From JAFGED01 sp964551295 (GTDB taxonomy: Bacteria > Chloroflexota > Anaerolineae > B4-G1): 22,352 bases of DNA. The notes beneath the pieces are model-generated. The model did not search any database. It had not been told where the DNA came from and was given only the letters and a program-made list of their open reading frames with translations. The stretch's first letter is position 1. Every line of letters begins with the position of its first letter. The stretch lies in NCBI GenBank assembly GCA_964551295.1, contig CAZKDJ010000052.1:1-22352 (forward strand), given 5' to 3'. Shown piece by piece: positions 8,246 through 15,341 of this stretch. The translations under genes and the position numbers were made by a program.

Positions 8246-9223
8246 CTACTTTTCGATAACCAAGGCTCCCGAGCCTTGGTCTATCTCTAGTTCAATGGTC
8301 GTTTCTGCCGTGCTCAAGTTCTCGGTTTCCCACACGCTGTCGTCGCCGCGCTCGCCGCTGACCATCTCGAACCGCTCGTCGGGGCGGAAGGCGCCGCTGC
8401 CCGAGTCGAGCGCCACGCGTGCCCCCACGCCTGCCGGCAGGGTGATGGCGAACCGCCCGGAACCCGCGTCAATGCGCGCCTCGAAGGAGGTGTCCGACGG
8501 GAGGATCAGATCGACCGCGCCGGAACCCGAGTCGACGATCAAGCTGTTGACCTGCAGGCCGCTCAGGTCGAAATAGCAGCGCCCCGAGCCGGTGTCAAAG
8601 TTAAGGTCGAGGGGTATCTTGGGGCTCAGCTTGACGCCCCACACTGCACGCGGGTTGTCTTCGAAACCGGGTGCCCAGCCCCACCAGGGGCCGGTGAAGT
8701 AGCTGTCGAGCCTGACGTCGGCCCGGCCGCCGCGCACTGGGGCGTCAAAGACCAGCGTGCCGCGATAGGTGATGTCGCCCTCGATCAAGTTGAGTGAGTC
8801 GCTCAGTTTGCTCAACAGGCAGGGCACGCTGCCTGTGTCGATGGTGACCGAGGCACGCTCCACACCCTCCAGTGACTGCTCGACGTGTGCGGTGCGCCAC
8901 TCAGGCGATTGGGCCAGCTCGGCCAACTGGGGGATGCTCGGCGTATAGAAGGCCAGCGCGATCGCGCCGCCGACCAGTGCCAAGATCAGCACCGCGCTGA
9001 TGATGGCGCCGACGACCGACCGGCGGCCGATCAGCAGGTCGATGCCCAATGCGATCAGCAGCAGCGGCCACAGCCGCCATAAAATGTTCCACGAAGCCCA
9101 GGGTAGGTAGCCCAGGTTGGAGAGAAGCAAGGCCACGCCGGCGCCGATGAACACGATCGGCCAAAAGAGCGAGGGTGGATGCCTTTGCGGTTTGCGAGCT
9201 TTTTTCTCTTGGACGTCCGTCAT
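8246..9223 (-). CDS. LiaF-like membrane protein with toast-rack beta-repeat domain
   Basis: A 325-residue envelope protein. The N-terminal part has three or four hydrophobic segments between residues 19 and 93 (LFWPIVFIGAGVALLLSNLG, LWPLLLIALGIDLLIG, VVGAIISAVLILALVGGAIA), the LiaI/LiaF-like module. The C-terminal part is a beta-rich toast-rack domain (DUF2154/DUF4097 type) with DxGSG at 210, 231, 252 and 273, an exact 21-residue spacing, plus another at 315. The start at 9223 is chosen because GGAGG lies 7 bases upstream; an in-frame ATG five codons earlier overlaps that ribosome binding site. LiaF proteins modulate cell-envelope stress sensing in Firmicutes. No two-component genes are adjacent here, so the role is inferred from family only. 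Confidence 0.8.
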   Translation of the reverse strand: MTDVQEKKARKPQRHPPSLFWPIVFIGAGVALLLSNLGYLPWASWNILWRLWPLLLIALGIDLLIGRRSVVGAIISAVLILALVGGAIALAFYTPSIPQLAELAQSPEWRTAHVEQSLEGVERASVTIDTGSVPCLLSKLSDSLNLIEGDITYRGTLVFDAPVRGGRADVRLDSYFTGPWWGWAPGFEDNPRAVWGVKLSPKIPLDLNFDTGSGRCYFDLSGLQVNSLIVDSGSGAVDLILPSDTSFEARIDAGSGRFAITLPAGVGARVALDSGSGAFRPDERFEMVSGERGDDSVWETENLSTAETTIELEIDQGSGALVIEK

Positions 9224-9454
9224 TTTACACCTCCTCATCTGCTGGACACTCGCAGGATACCACGTTCGTGATTGTGTTGCCTATCCTTTGGCTAACAGCC
9301 GCCTAACACTCTATACGCGATTGCGTGAGTGGGGTTGCACCGCTGCTTTCGCTGCGTGGTGAGGGGGTGTTGTTGAAGGATGCGCGTTTGCAGGAGTTGT
9401 CCCCTTCGATAACCTCGGGGTGCTCAGCCTCGATTGTTCAGAAAGGGGCGAAAT
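9224..9454. other. Intergenic stretch with no gene seen
   Basis: I see no credible coding sequence in these 231 bases; open frames here are antisense extensions of neighbouring genes. Weak -10-like hexamers (TATAGA, TATCCT) occur upstream of the LiaF-like gene, but neither has a well-spaced -35, so no promoter is called. Confidence 0.4.
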
Positions 9455-10408
9455 CTAGGCTGGAGTCAAGTGGTCCGGGAGGTCTTGCCACCGGCCGCCA
9501 TGTTGAATCCAACGCTCGCGCCAGGCTTGGACCGCCTCGTTCTCCAACAGCAGTTTGTATTCCGCCGTCTGATCTCCGCGTTTCAACTGGACGGTCAGCT
9601 CGTTCCACAGGCCGCGTGGCTGGCCCTGCATGCCAGAGATATTGCTTCGGGGGATGTACGAGATGATCCAAGCCTGCGAGACGTGCAGATCCTCCTGAAT
9701 CACCGTCACGTAATTGCTGGTCAGCGCCAGCAGGGTGTTGGCGGAAACGGGGCGCCGGAACAGGAGCAGCCGCCGCTCCCAGGTGCCGGGCTGAAAGACC
9801 AGATCCTCTAGCTCCTCGCCGGGCAGCAGGCCATAGATTTTCACGCCGTTGGAGAACTTGATCGGCAGGCTCTCAAAGGCGTCTCGTACGGTCGGGGCGT
9901 AAGTGATCTCACCCGTCGGCGCGGCGGGCGTGGCTTGGGTCGCTCGAAGCAATTGCCGTAGAGGTGAAGACATCTGGTACCAGGCCACCGTGTTGAACTC
10001 GACGCCGAGCCGCGTTGGCTCGGCGGGACCCTGGGCGACGATTTCCAGGAATCCGTACAGAAACAGCGACGTGACCTGCATGTACATGAGGCCGCTGCCT
10101 GCCACGTACGTGGTCTGGGGCGACTGGTCCGGCCAGATCGAGGCCTGGACGTGGACGACGTTCGTGGGCGAAAACAGCAACGCCTGCTGCGGGACATAGT
10201 GCCAGCCGCGATGGATCTGCGGCGGAAAGGCGATGATGGTCTGTAGGTTCTCTCCGGACGCCAGCGAATCCACGGCAGGTGATCGGAGTTCATCGGGCAG
10301 TTCGGAGACGCTCTTCAACTTCATGGGGTGGCGCTCGATGCCTCGCTTGGGAACCTGGCCCATTAACTGTGCCAATCGCTCTTCTAGGCCGCTTTCTGAT
10401 GTGATCAT
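9455..10408 (-). CDS. 317-aa protein of unknown function with PH-like C-terminal region
   Basis: A soluble protein of 317 residues that I do not recognise. The start at 10408 gives MITSESGLEERLAQLMGQVP. Its ATG overlaps the TGA of the upstream membrane-protein gene (ATGA), which points to translational coupling. A longer open frame continues upstream but is only the shadow of that gene. The middle (QIHRGWHYVPQQALLFSPTN, MYMQVTSLFLYGFLEIVAQG) and the C-terminal third (LLLFRRPVSANTLLALTSNY, WIISYIPRSNISGM, then ELTVQLKRGD) read as alternating beta strands ending in a helix (AVQAWRERWIQHG). This is reminiscent of bacterial PH-like domains; the assignment is by pattern only. It is the last gene of the operon with the ferredoxin and membrane proteins. 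Confidence 0.7.
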   Translation of the reverse strand: MITSESGLEERLAQLMGQVPKRGIERHPMKLKSVSELPDELRSPAVDSLASGENLQTIIAFPPQIHRGWHYVPQQALLFSPTNVVHVQASIWPDQSPQTTYVAGSGLMYMQVTSLFLYGFLEIVAQGPAEPTRLGVEFNTVAWYQMSSPLRQLLRATQATPAAPTGEITYAPTVRDAFESLPIKFSNGVKIYGLLPGEELEDLVFQPGTWERRLLLFRRPVSANTLLALTSNYVTVIQEDLHVSQAWIISYIPRSNISGMQGQPRGLWNELTVQLKRGDQTAEYKLLLENEAVQAWRERWIQHGGRWQDLPDHLTPA

Positions 10409-11145
10409 GAGGTTGGTATTATTTCCTCCACTGCTTTCAAGGTGCGCTTTCCCAGCCGGAACAGCCCACGGCTGACCAGGACCCACCATACGAGCCAGAG
10501 TAGGCCGGCGACGGGCATGAGGATGTTGGCTACCGCTGGCGCGACGACGATACAAGCGTAATCGGCGAACGTAACGGCACCTGCCAGGATGCCTACGTAC
10601 GCGGTTGCTTTGCCAAAGACTTTGCTCCGCAGCATGACGGCCGAGATGATCAGCCCAGCAGCGGCTGTGAACAGGAATCCGGTGGTTTGAATCGTCGCAC
10701 AGACCGGCGCAGCCGTTGCTCGCCATGCGACCAGGATCTGAGCCCGGTGTGCCTCCGTCGCGGCCGCGTATTGGTCGCTGAGGGAAAGCGATGCGGACAC
10801 CACGTCTGCGCGCGACGCGACAAAGACCGCTATCCCGAGGAGTGCAAAGAACGCGGCGATCGCCATGTACGATTCGTTCGTTTGCCTGAGGGCCACGTAG
10901 AGGGCGAGGAACATCAGCCCCAGAATTGCTATAGAGAAAACGTCCAGGGCGTTGAGGTATAAGAGTCCGAGGACCTTGCTGCGCTGGAACAGCGAGAGCC
11001 AGTCCGTTATGCCGGTCGGGTACGGTCCCCCCAAGATTATGGCGACTATCTGGATCACGTAAAACGCCAGTGCGATCAGGGGAGCCACTGCGCCGACCCT
11101 GTAGAGGCTTTTCCAGGCGGCGTCTTTGGCTCTGGTGTCGGTCAC
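10405..11145 (-). CDS. DUF4386-like polytopic membrane protein
   Basis: A 246-residue membrane protein with about six hydrophobic segments (VAPLIALAFYVIQIVAIILG, VFSIAILGLMFLALYVALR, YMAIAAFFALLGIAVFVAS, TGFLFTAAAGLIISAVML and two near the C-terminus). Length, topology and the ALYVALRQTNES-type segment resemble the DUF4386 family, whose function is unknown. The start is taken as the GTG at 11145 (VTDTRAKDAAWKSLYRVGA): it lies 14 bases after the stop of the ferredoxin-type gene with a GAGGTG just upstream. The longer upstream frame would overlap that gene with non-native sequence. The stop overlaps the start of the next gene by ATGA. Confidence 0.7.
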   Translation of the reverse strand: MTDTRAKDAAWKSLYRVGAVAPLIALAFYVIQIVAIILGGPYPTGITDWLSLFQRSKVLGLLYLNALDVFSIAILGLMFLALYVALRQTNESYMAIAAFFALLGIAVFVASRADVVSASLSLSDQYAAATEAHRAQILVAWRATAAPVCATIQTTGFLFTAAAGLIISAVMLRSKVFGKATAYVGILAGAVTFADYACIVVAPAVANILMPVAGLLWLVWWVLVSRGLFRLGKRTLKAVEEIIPTS

Positions 11146-11159
11146 TTGAACACCTCGGA

Positions 11160-11993
11160 TTACTTTTGTCCGGCGATGTCGTTTGCCGTGATCCCGGGAT
11201 GGGAATACCGGCCGTCTTTTTGGGTGTATTTCTTTCCAACCAGGATCGACTGCGTGGGACAGTAGTTGAAACAGGCGTAGCAATAATAGCACTGGACCTC
11301 TTTTTGCCACACTGGTTTTCCATCGTCCAGTTTTATCTTGCTAGATGGACAGACCTTTTCGCACGTGCCACAGCCGGTGCAGCTTGAGTCGGCGGTGTAC
11401 GGGATTTCAGTTCCACCTGACGATCTTTCGATAAAGGCCAACGGAATGGAAAGGAGGGATTTCAGCAACGAGCCAAGGTGGGACGAATTGTCTTCTGGAT
11501 CCGGCACTCGGTTGACGATGACGTCTTGAATCGCGTCCAGTCTGTCCTGAACGGCAGTATCCAAGGCTCGCATGTGTTCCTCCGAGTTTTTGTTGACCCA
11601 GTCTTTATCACCTGGTCCGGGCACCAGGCCGGTCGGCGTGTTATTGGCCATATTCAGGAGAAAATAGGCATCCAGATGCTTGCCCTGTTTCTTTAGCACG
11701 TTCTCCAGGGCAATATCTGCCAGGCAGAAGGTGCCCAACCGTGTTCCTACGGCAAAGATGTACTCGGCCGATGTGGGATCAAGCTTGTTGGCGAACTCTT
11801 TCATGGGGATGGGGAGCGTGGTGAGGTGGATGGGGAACACAAAGCCCACCGTTTGTGCCTGGGTTTGGATCACGTCCTCATTTAGGAGGCTGACCACTGG
11901 TGTGAGGCTTGCGCCTGGCATGCGCTTTTGCAACTCCTGCGCCACGTATAGTGAGTTGCCGGTTCCCGAAAAGTAATAGATCTGTGTACTCAT
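11160..11993 (-). CDS. EFR1-family ferredoxin with flavodoxin-like N-terminus
   Basis: A predicted cytoplasmic electron-transfer protein of 277 residues. The N-terminus has a flavodoxin-like phosphate loop (YYFSGTGNSLYVAQELQ, residues 6-22). Two [4Fe-4S] motifs follow: C205-x2-C208-x2-C211-x3-C215-P and C235-x2-C238-x2-C241-x3-C245-P. This domain order is the hallmark of EFR1-family ferredoxins. The start at 11993 (MSTQIYYF) is chosen over the ATG 11 codons upstream because the flavodoxin beta-strand normally begins within a few residues of the start, and GAGGGG lies upstream. It is the first gene of a three-gene unit with the DUF4386-like and 317-aa proteins. The electron partner is unknown. 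Confidence 0.85.
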   Translation of the reverse strand: MSTQIYYFSGTGNSLYVAQELQKRMPGASLTPVVSLLNEDVIQTQAQTVGFVFPIHLTTLPIPMKEFANKLDPTSAEYIFAVGTRLGTFCLADIALENVLKKQGKHLDAYFLLNMANNTPTGLVPGPGDKDWVNKNSEEHMRALDTAVQDRLDAIQDVIVNRVPDPEDNSSHLGSLLKSLLSIPLAFIERSSGGTEIPYTADSSCTGCGTCEKVCPSSKIKLDDGKPVWQKEVQCYYCYACFNYCPTQSILVGKKYTQKDGRYSHPGITANDIAGQK

Positions 11994-12100
11994 AGGGTGT
12001 TTCCCCTCGGTGTAGATTCTGATCACACGTTCAACGAAGGAATGGCGCGATTTATTCGGTTCGCGAGTGTCACGGTCTGCCGGGTCCCAGGTCGAGCCCT

Positions 12101-12571
12101 CTAGAACAACAGACCGGACGAAACGATGGCCACGAGCAGGAGCGCTGCGCCCAGGTACAGCAGCAGGTAGGTGTTCCGGAAAAAGTTTCCCTTGCCCTGT
12201 TTTGTGCCGGCTTTTTCGTATTCTGACGGATAGAGTTGTTCCTCCGGGCCGAAAAAGCCCGGTTCGCTGAATCCAAGCAGCTTCTCAATCTGAACGGTCA
12301 CTCGAAATTGGTTCCTGAATCCGCGCTCCAGGTCTCTGACGTAGAACAGGATGGCGGCCAGGGCGAACGTTGCTGTGATGGCCAAAAAGACCTTGGCCGG
12401 CCACTCCAGTTGGATATCGCCCTGCACGATCAGGCCGGCCGCGCCGAGAAAGATGCCCAGCGTCCAGACAGAGATGTTGTAGACGCGCTCGCGTATTTTC
12501 TCTATGCCCTCATACCTGCGCTGCAACTGCGCGAGCAGTATCTTGACCTTGTCCTCCTCACTTATTCTCAT
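12101..12571 (-). CDS. 156-aa three-TM membrane protein, unknown
   Basis: A small membrane protein of 156 residues that I do not recognise. The N-terminal 28 residues are charged and helical (SEEDKVKILLAQLQRRYEGI). Hydrophobic segments lie at ~29-47 (ISVWTLGIFLGAAGLIVQG), ~59-78 (AKVFLAITATFALAAILFYV) and ~135-156 (YLLLYLGAALLLVAIVSSGL). The middle cytosolic-looking part contains GFSEPGFFGPEEQLYPSEYE. Its ATG lies inside the last codons of the 133-aa gene upstream (14-base overlap), so the two are co-translated. SLATT-like or octameric small membrane protein families are conceivable from the layout, but I see no diagnostic motif. Confidence 0.75.
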   Translation of the reverse strand: MRISEEDKVKILLAQLQRRYEGIEKIRERVYNISVWTLGIFLGAAGLIVQGDIQLEWPAKVFLAITATFALAAILFYVRDLERGFRNQFRVTVQIEKLLGFSEPGFFGPEEQLYPSEYEKAGTKQGKGNFFRNTYLLLYLGAALLLVAIVSSGLLF

Positions 12572-12959
12572 CGTGATTCTCCTCGATGGTGTCTTTTTCT
12601 ACGGGGCTGGCCACCAAAGCGGCGGCCTCGATTCTCCTGGCCAGCCGCTCGATCTCCTCGCGCATTTCCGGGGGGCGCGGGCAGCGCGCGGCGGTGTCTT
12701 TGAGGGCGGCGACGAACGGAGCCACCTCTGCGGGAGCCGTGGGCCGGGGGAGCGCCTCCAGCCATTGGGCGATTTCCAGGCAGGTGGCCGCCTGCTCGAG
12801 GTACCTGCGCTTGAACGCCGGGTCGTAATCGGCCGAAAAGGCGTACTTGGTCTGGTAGTCACTGGCCATGCCGTACCACGCCATCTCCCCGCGCCTCATC
12901 GCGGCGCACAGCTCGCGGTGCAGGGTGAGCAGGGGCTCGATCGTGTCCTCGAAACTCAT
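12558..12959 (-). CDS. 133-aa helical soluble protein, unknown
   Basis: A soluble, probably all-alpha protein of 133 residues (MSFEDTIEPLLTLHRELCAA, CLEIAQWLEALPRP, REEIERLARRIEAAAL). No family recognised. The start at 12959 is supported by TTGGAGAG upstream. The open frame continues further upstream, but that extension is translated from a GCAAAG-rich intergenic repeat and is not native. The 3' end overlaps the start of the 156-aa membrane protein by 14 bases, so the two probably act together, for example a membrane anchor with a cytosolic partner (inference). Confidence 0.7.
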   Translation of the reverse strand: MSFEDTIEPLLTLHRELCAAMRRGEMAWYGMASDYQTKYAFSADYDPAFKRRYLEQAATCLEIAQWLEALPRPTAPAEVAPFVAALKDTAARCPRPPEMREEIERLARRIEAAALVASPVEKDTIEENHDENK

Positions 12960-12985
12960 ATCCGACTCTCCAAAAGAAGGTCTAT

Positions 12986-13020
12986 GGAACCGCAAAGGCG
13001 CAAAGGACGCCAAGAAAGGC
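12986..13020. repeat. GCAAAG-rich interspersed repeat directly after a stop codon
   Basis: The plus strand reads GGAACCGCAAAGGCGCAAAG then GACGCCAAGAAAGGC, a quasi-tandem of GCAAAGG/GCCAAGAA units at about 9-base spacing. Sequences of this type recur in intergenic DNA of many bacterial genomes (recalled, not searched). It directly adjoins the stop codon of the nucleotidyltransferase gene (13021-13023) and ends just before the ribosome-binding region of the next gene. Confidence 0.6.
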
Positions 13021-13572
13021 TTAAAACCCTGTCTCACGGCCTGGCACACTGCCGATTCCCTTCATCTCGTCCTTGGTCTCAAACGCTTCGTATTCTGAAG
13101 GTATTCTAAACCCAAAGCGTCGGCAGAGCAATTTTACGTCGTGATAGTCGTTCTCGTCAAGTTCGTATTCCGTGTGGAACTTGACCATCCACTTTGGTGG
13201 TATGCATTTGACCGGGTATCCGTTGATCGAGCCTGTGCCGTTTAACGAATCATACGGGTACTCGACGCCGTACACGACGCGGCCGCTTGCATCGAATGTG
13301 TACGAGTGGATGTCTATCAGGTGCCCCGCGTCGTCGCCCAGGACGAAATTGCACTCCCAAGTATCGTCGCGTGGCACATCCTTGTACCCTCTCGCCGCCA
13401 GCAGGGCGCGAATTTGGGCCACGTCCTTGTGCTGCACGGCGATGTCCAGGTCGGCGTGCGTCCGCGTCTGCTCTCCCAGTAGGGCGTCAACGCCCCATCC
13501 GCCGTCGATGCACACGTCGATGTGGTTTTGCTGGCACAGTTTCACGAATGCGATCACATCTTTTGTGCTCAT
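13021..13572 (-). CDS. Lnu/ANT-type nucleotidyltransferase
   Basis: A 183-residue cytoplasmic nucleotidyltransferase of the minimal polymerase-beta fold, in the branch containing lincosamide (Lnu) and some aminoglycoside adenylyltransferases. It shows IDGGWGVDALLGEQTRTHAD (22-41), then D41-L-D43-I, the metal-binding Asp pair, and a third acidic site in LIDIHSYTF (D88). HDVKLLCRRFGF (144-155) is the typical C-terminal helix. The start at 13572 (MSTKDVIAFV) fits the family N-terminus; an ATG 12 codons upstream is possible and neither has a strong ribosome binding site. The last ~12 residues (GIGSVPGRETGF) run into a repeat junction and may not be native. A resistance role is possible, but many homologues act on unknown substrates. 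Confidence 0.78.
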   Translation of the reverse strand: MSTKDVIAFVKLCQQNHIDVCIDGGWGVDALLGEQTRTHADLDIAVQHKDVAQIRALLAARGYKDVPRDDTWECNFVLGDDAGHLIDIHSYTFDASGRVVYGVEYPYDSLNGTGSINGYPVKCIPPKWMVKFHTEYELDENDYHDVKLLCRRFGFRIPSEYEAFETKDEMKGIGSVPGRETGF

Positions 13573-13591
13573 CTCACAATTTCGCTTCGAG

Positions 13592-13620
13592 CCCCCGACT
13601 TGCTTCAACTTAGCCTACCT
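13592..13620 (-). repeat. REP-like element copy A, over the HXXEE stop codon
   Basis: The minus strand reads AGGTAGGCTAAGTTGAAGCA then AGTCGGGGG. It aligns with copies at 18176-18204 and 20379-20407. It begins with GTAG, the tetranucleotide that heads many REP elements, and the stop codon of the HXXEE gene (TAG, 13615-13617) lies inside it. GGCTCGAAGCGAAATT follows and matches the outer part of copy B (GGCTCGCCGCGAAACC). Confidence 0.6.
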
Positions 13621-14070
13621 GCTTGCCAGCTTGAGATACCCTATCGGAACGGCTTGATACAGTAAACCCAATACGCCGGTAACGATCACCCCACTCACCG
13701 TCAGTTGGCCCGAACCGACAAAGTGGGTGTAGGCGTACACGGAAAGCGGCACATAGAGCACAACCCCGGTGATCACACCAGGCACATAGCTCCTGGCCTT
13801 GATACTTCCCCCGACGTGCACTAAGCCGTTGATAAAGAGCAGGCCCGCCACCGACATGCTGAAGACAAGTATCCTTTTCCCAACCACAACTGCGATAACG
13901 CACAACAGCAGTTGCAAACCGTTGATGACGACCGCCATGGGTACGTTCACCAGCGGTGCAAACTTGGGGTTGAAGCGCTTCATCACGTCCATAAAGCCGC
14001 CCGGGTAAACGTACTCTTCCCCCATGTGAATCATAGAAGCGATGAGGAACGCGCCGAATAGCCATTCCAT
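13615..14070 (-). CDS. HXXEE-domain membrane protein
   Basis: A 151-residue membrane protein of the HXXEE family. The name-giving motif H15-M-G-E18-E19 is in the first hydrophobic helix (FGAFLIASMIHMGEEY). The second conserved His lies in FINGLVHVGGSI (H85), and two or three more membrane helices follow (MAVVINGLQLLLCVIAVVVG, GVITGVVLYVPLSVYAYTHF, VTGVLGLLYQAVPIGYL). The pattern suggests a metal-dependent intramembrane enzyme, but the family function is not established. The start at 14070 has GGGAG upstream. The C-terminal codons run into repeat copy A. It is 42 bases from the nucleotidyltransferase start, so possibly co-transcribed with it. Confidence 0.8.
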   Translation of the reverse strand: MEWLFGAFLIASMIHMGEEYVYPGGFMDVMKRFNPKFAPLVNVPMAVVINGLQLLLCVIAVVVGKRILVFSMSVAGLLFINGLVHVGGSIKARSYVPGVITGVVLYVPLSVYAYTHFVGSGQLTVSGVIVTGVLGLLYQAVPIGYLKLASR

Positions 14071-14133
14071 CTACTGTCTCCCTTGCTGCCTCACCGTCTG
14101 CTGCCCTCTATGATTCTGATCCAAGTTGCTCGT

Positions 14134-14570
14134 TTATGGGATGATATCAGAGTCCTTGAAGAATACAGTTTTATCATGGATTCTGCCAATGCCAATACGT
14201 CTCCCATCGATATCCTCAATCACAAATTCATACGCGCCATAGGCGGTTTTATGAGGCTCTGATATTATTTTCATCCCTTTCGCTTTGAATTCTTCATAGA
14301 TCGGGTCTATGCCTTCAGGGGTAGCTGTATCGATGTACGCATCGTAGCCTGCGCCATATCGTTGAGTATTTGATTCTACTTTTCCCCGCTTGGCCTGTAC
14401 GATGACGAATTCTGTCTCATCTCTGTAAAGCGTGGCAAAGCTTTCAGCTTTGTCGTAATGTCCCGCTGACTGAAACCCCAGTTTTTCTGTATAGAACTTG
14501 CGGTTTTTCTCACGTCTGCAGAGATAAAGACGGGACACAAGTTCACAAACCTCGATCCTTCTCTCGACAT
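14134..14570 (-). pseudogene. VOC (glyoxalase/bleomycin-resistance) family protein, frameshifted
   Basis: The ATG at 14570 follows GAGGAG by about 9 bases and reads MSREGSRFVNLCPVFISADV, the first beta strand of a VOC domain. The rest lies in another frame: EKNRKFYTEKLGFQSAGHYD, FATLYRDETEFVIVQAKRGK, YEEFKAKGMKIISEPHKTAY, and EFVIEDIDGRRIGIG to a stop at 14134. Adding one A to the A5 run (T5 at 14504-14508 on the plus strand) restores a single protein of about 145 residues (ADVRKNRKFYTEKLGF), the normal length of a one-domain VOC protein. Substrate unknown; family members include dioxygenases, glyoxalases and antibiotic-binding proteins. The break may be a sequencing error. Confidence 0.75.
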
Positions 14571-14661
14571 TCTAAACGGCTCCTCGTTTCTATCGGTTAC
14601 TTCCACTCTGGTCCTTTGTTCTCACCATGTCCATCGACCTCCCTGGGCAGAGACGCTTTCT

Positions 14662-14671
14662 GCCTACCTGC
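14662..14671 (-). repeat. Possible shortened fourth REP-like copy
   Basis: GCAGGTAGGC on the minus strand is identical to ten bases of copy A and begins 3 bases after the stop codon of the DUF7670-like gene. The similarity fades after this, so it may be chance. Confidence 0.25.
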
Positions 14672-14673
14672 AC

Positions 14674-15036
14674 CTATCCCGCGCGCAGTTGTGCTCTGTA
14701 TATCCAATTGAGCAGAAAGAGAACGCCTATCAATGTCAAGGGACCGGAGATGGCCAGATAAGCGCTCCAGTGCTCTCGGCCCCAGACTTGGAACAGGTAA
14801 AACAACGCCAGGCCGGTGAACGCGATCGCCCCCACCCATTCCCATCTCCAGGCGACCACCAGCAAGATGACGACGATGTACACCGGTATCAGGTGGATGA
14901 GCAGGCCGAGTATCTTTTCCCAAAACCCGGCATCTTCACTGAATACGTCCAGCGCAAACAGACTCAAGAACAGCGCAAAGAGAATGCACAACACTCTTGG
15001 GCTCCAGAAAAGAACTTGCTTGATCGTCTTGTTCAA
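14674..15036 (-). CDS. DUF7670-like small membrane protein
   Basis: A 120-residue membrane protein with four hydrophobic segments (VLCILFALFLSLFALDVF, LGLLIHLIPVYIVVILLVVA, VGAIAFTGLALFYLFQVW, LAISGPLTLIGVLFLLNWIY). The layout with FSEDAGFWEKILGLLIHLIP and VAWRWEWVGAIAF is like small proteins I recall as DUF7670; this is memory of the pattern, not a search. The start at 15036 has AAAGGAG upstream. It may share a transcript with the 87-aa gene upstream (41-base gap). Function unknown. Confidence 0.65.
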   Translation of the reverse strand: MNKTIKQVLFWSPRVLCILFALFLSLFALDVFSEDAGFWEKILGLLIHLIPVYIVVILLVVAWRWEWVGAIAFTGLALFYLFQVWGREHWSAYLAISGPLTLIGVLFLLNWIYRAQLRAG

Positions 15037-15077
15037 TGCTCAACTCCTTTCTATTTTGGCTGCCCCAGTGGCAAAGC

Positions 15078-15341
15078 TCACTCGCTGGTGGGCTTGTCGC
15101 TTTTAGCCTTGCCTTCCTCGTCGGTCGGGTGCAGCAGGCCTTCGGCGGCGTGAGTGCCAAGCAAGTGCTCAAACGCCGTCGTAAAGCTGTCGCCATCGTA
15201 GATAAAACGTTTCGCACCTTTACCGGCCCACTTTTTGACCCGCCAGTGGTCGAGAACCGGAGAGTAAAACATGGTGCGATTCTCCATGCTCAAATGCATG
15301 GCTTCCCCCCATTGCATGAGGGCCTCTTTGATTATTTCCAT
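15078..15341 (-). CDS. 87-aa orphan protein
   Basis: A small soluble protein of 87 residues (MEIIKEALMQWGEAMHLSME, RTMFYSPVLDHWRVKKWAGK, FIYDGDSFTTAFEHLLGTHA) with a charged C-terminus (TDEEGKAKSDKPTSE). The start at 15341 is decided by an excellent ribosome binding site: AAAGGAG five bases before ATG. The frame stays open upstream only because it runs in-frame into the hydrolase remnant; the similarity to hydrolases ends at this start codon. No family recognised. The sequence looks properly coding. Confidence 0.65.
   Translation of the reverse strand: MEIIKEALMQWGEAMHLSMENRTMFYSPVLDHWRVKKWAGKGAKRFIYDGDSFTTAFEHLLGTHAAEGLLHPTDEEGKAKSDKPTSE

Noticed and set aside
9455..11323. A 622-codon open frame spanning two genes on the minus strand
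   Set aside because: Its first half is the shadow of the DUF4386-like gene in another frame (Arg/Pro/Ser-rich, no fold signal). Only the part from the ATG at 10408 is coding, supported by the ATGA overlap.
12045..12070. Small palindrome (CGCGA...TCGCG) between the 156-aa gene and the EFR1 gene
   Set aside because: Only five pairs with a 10-base loop and no T-run; it could easily be chance.
12960..13049. N-terminal extension of the 133-aa protein up to 13049
   Set aside because: The extra residues are translated from the GCAAAG repeat and from the end of the nucleotidyltransferase gene. A proper ribosome binding site supports the start at 12959.
14134..14570. Programmed -1 frameshift in the VOC gene
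   Set aside because: The site has an A5 run, but the codons (AGA AAA ACC) do not form a canonical X-XXY-YYZ slippery heptamer. VOC proteins are not known to use frameshifting, and a homopolymer indel is simpler.
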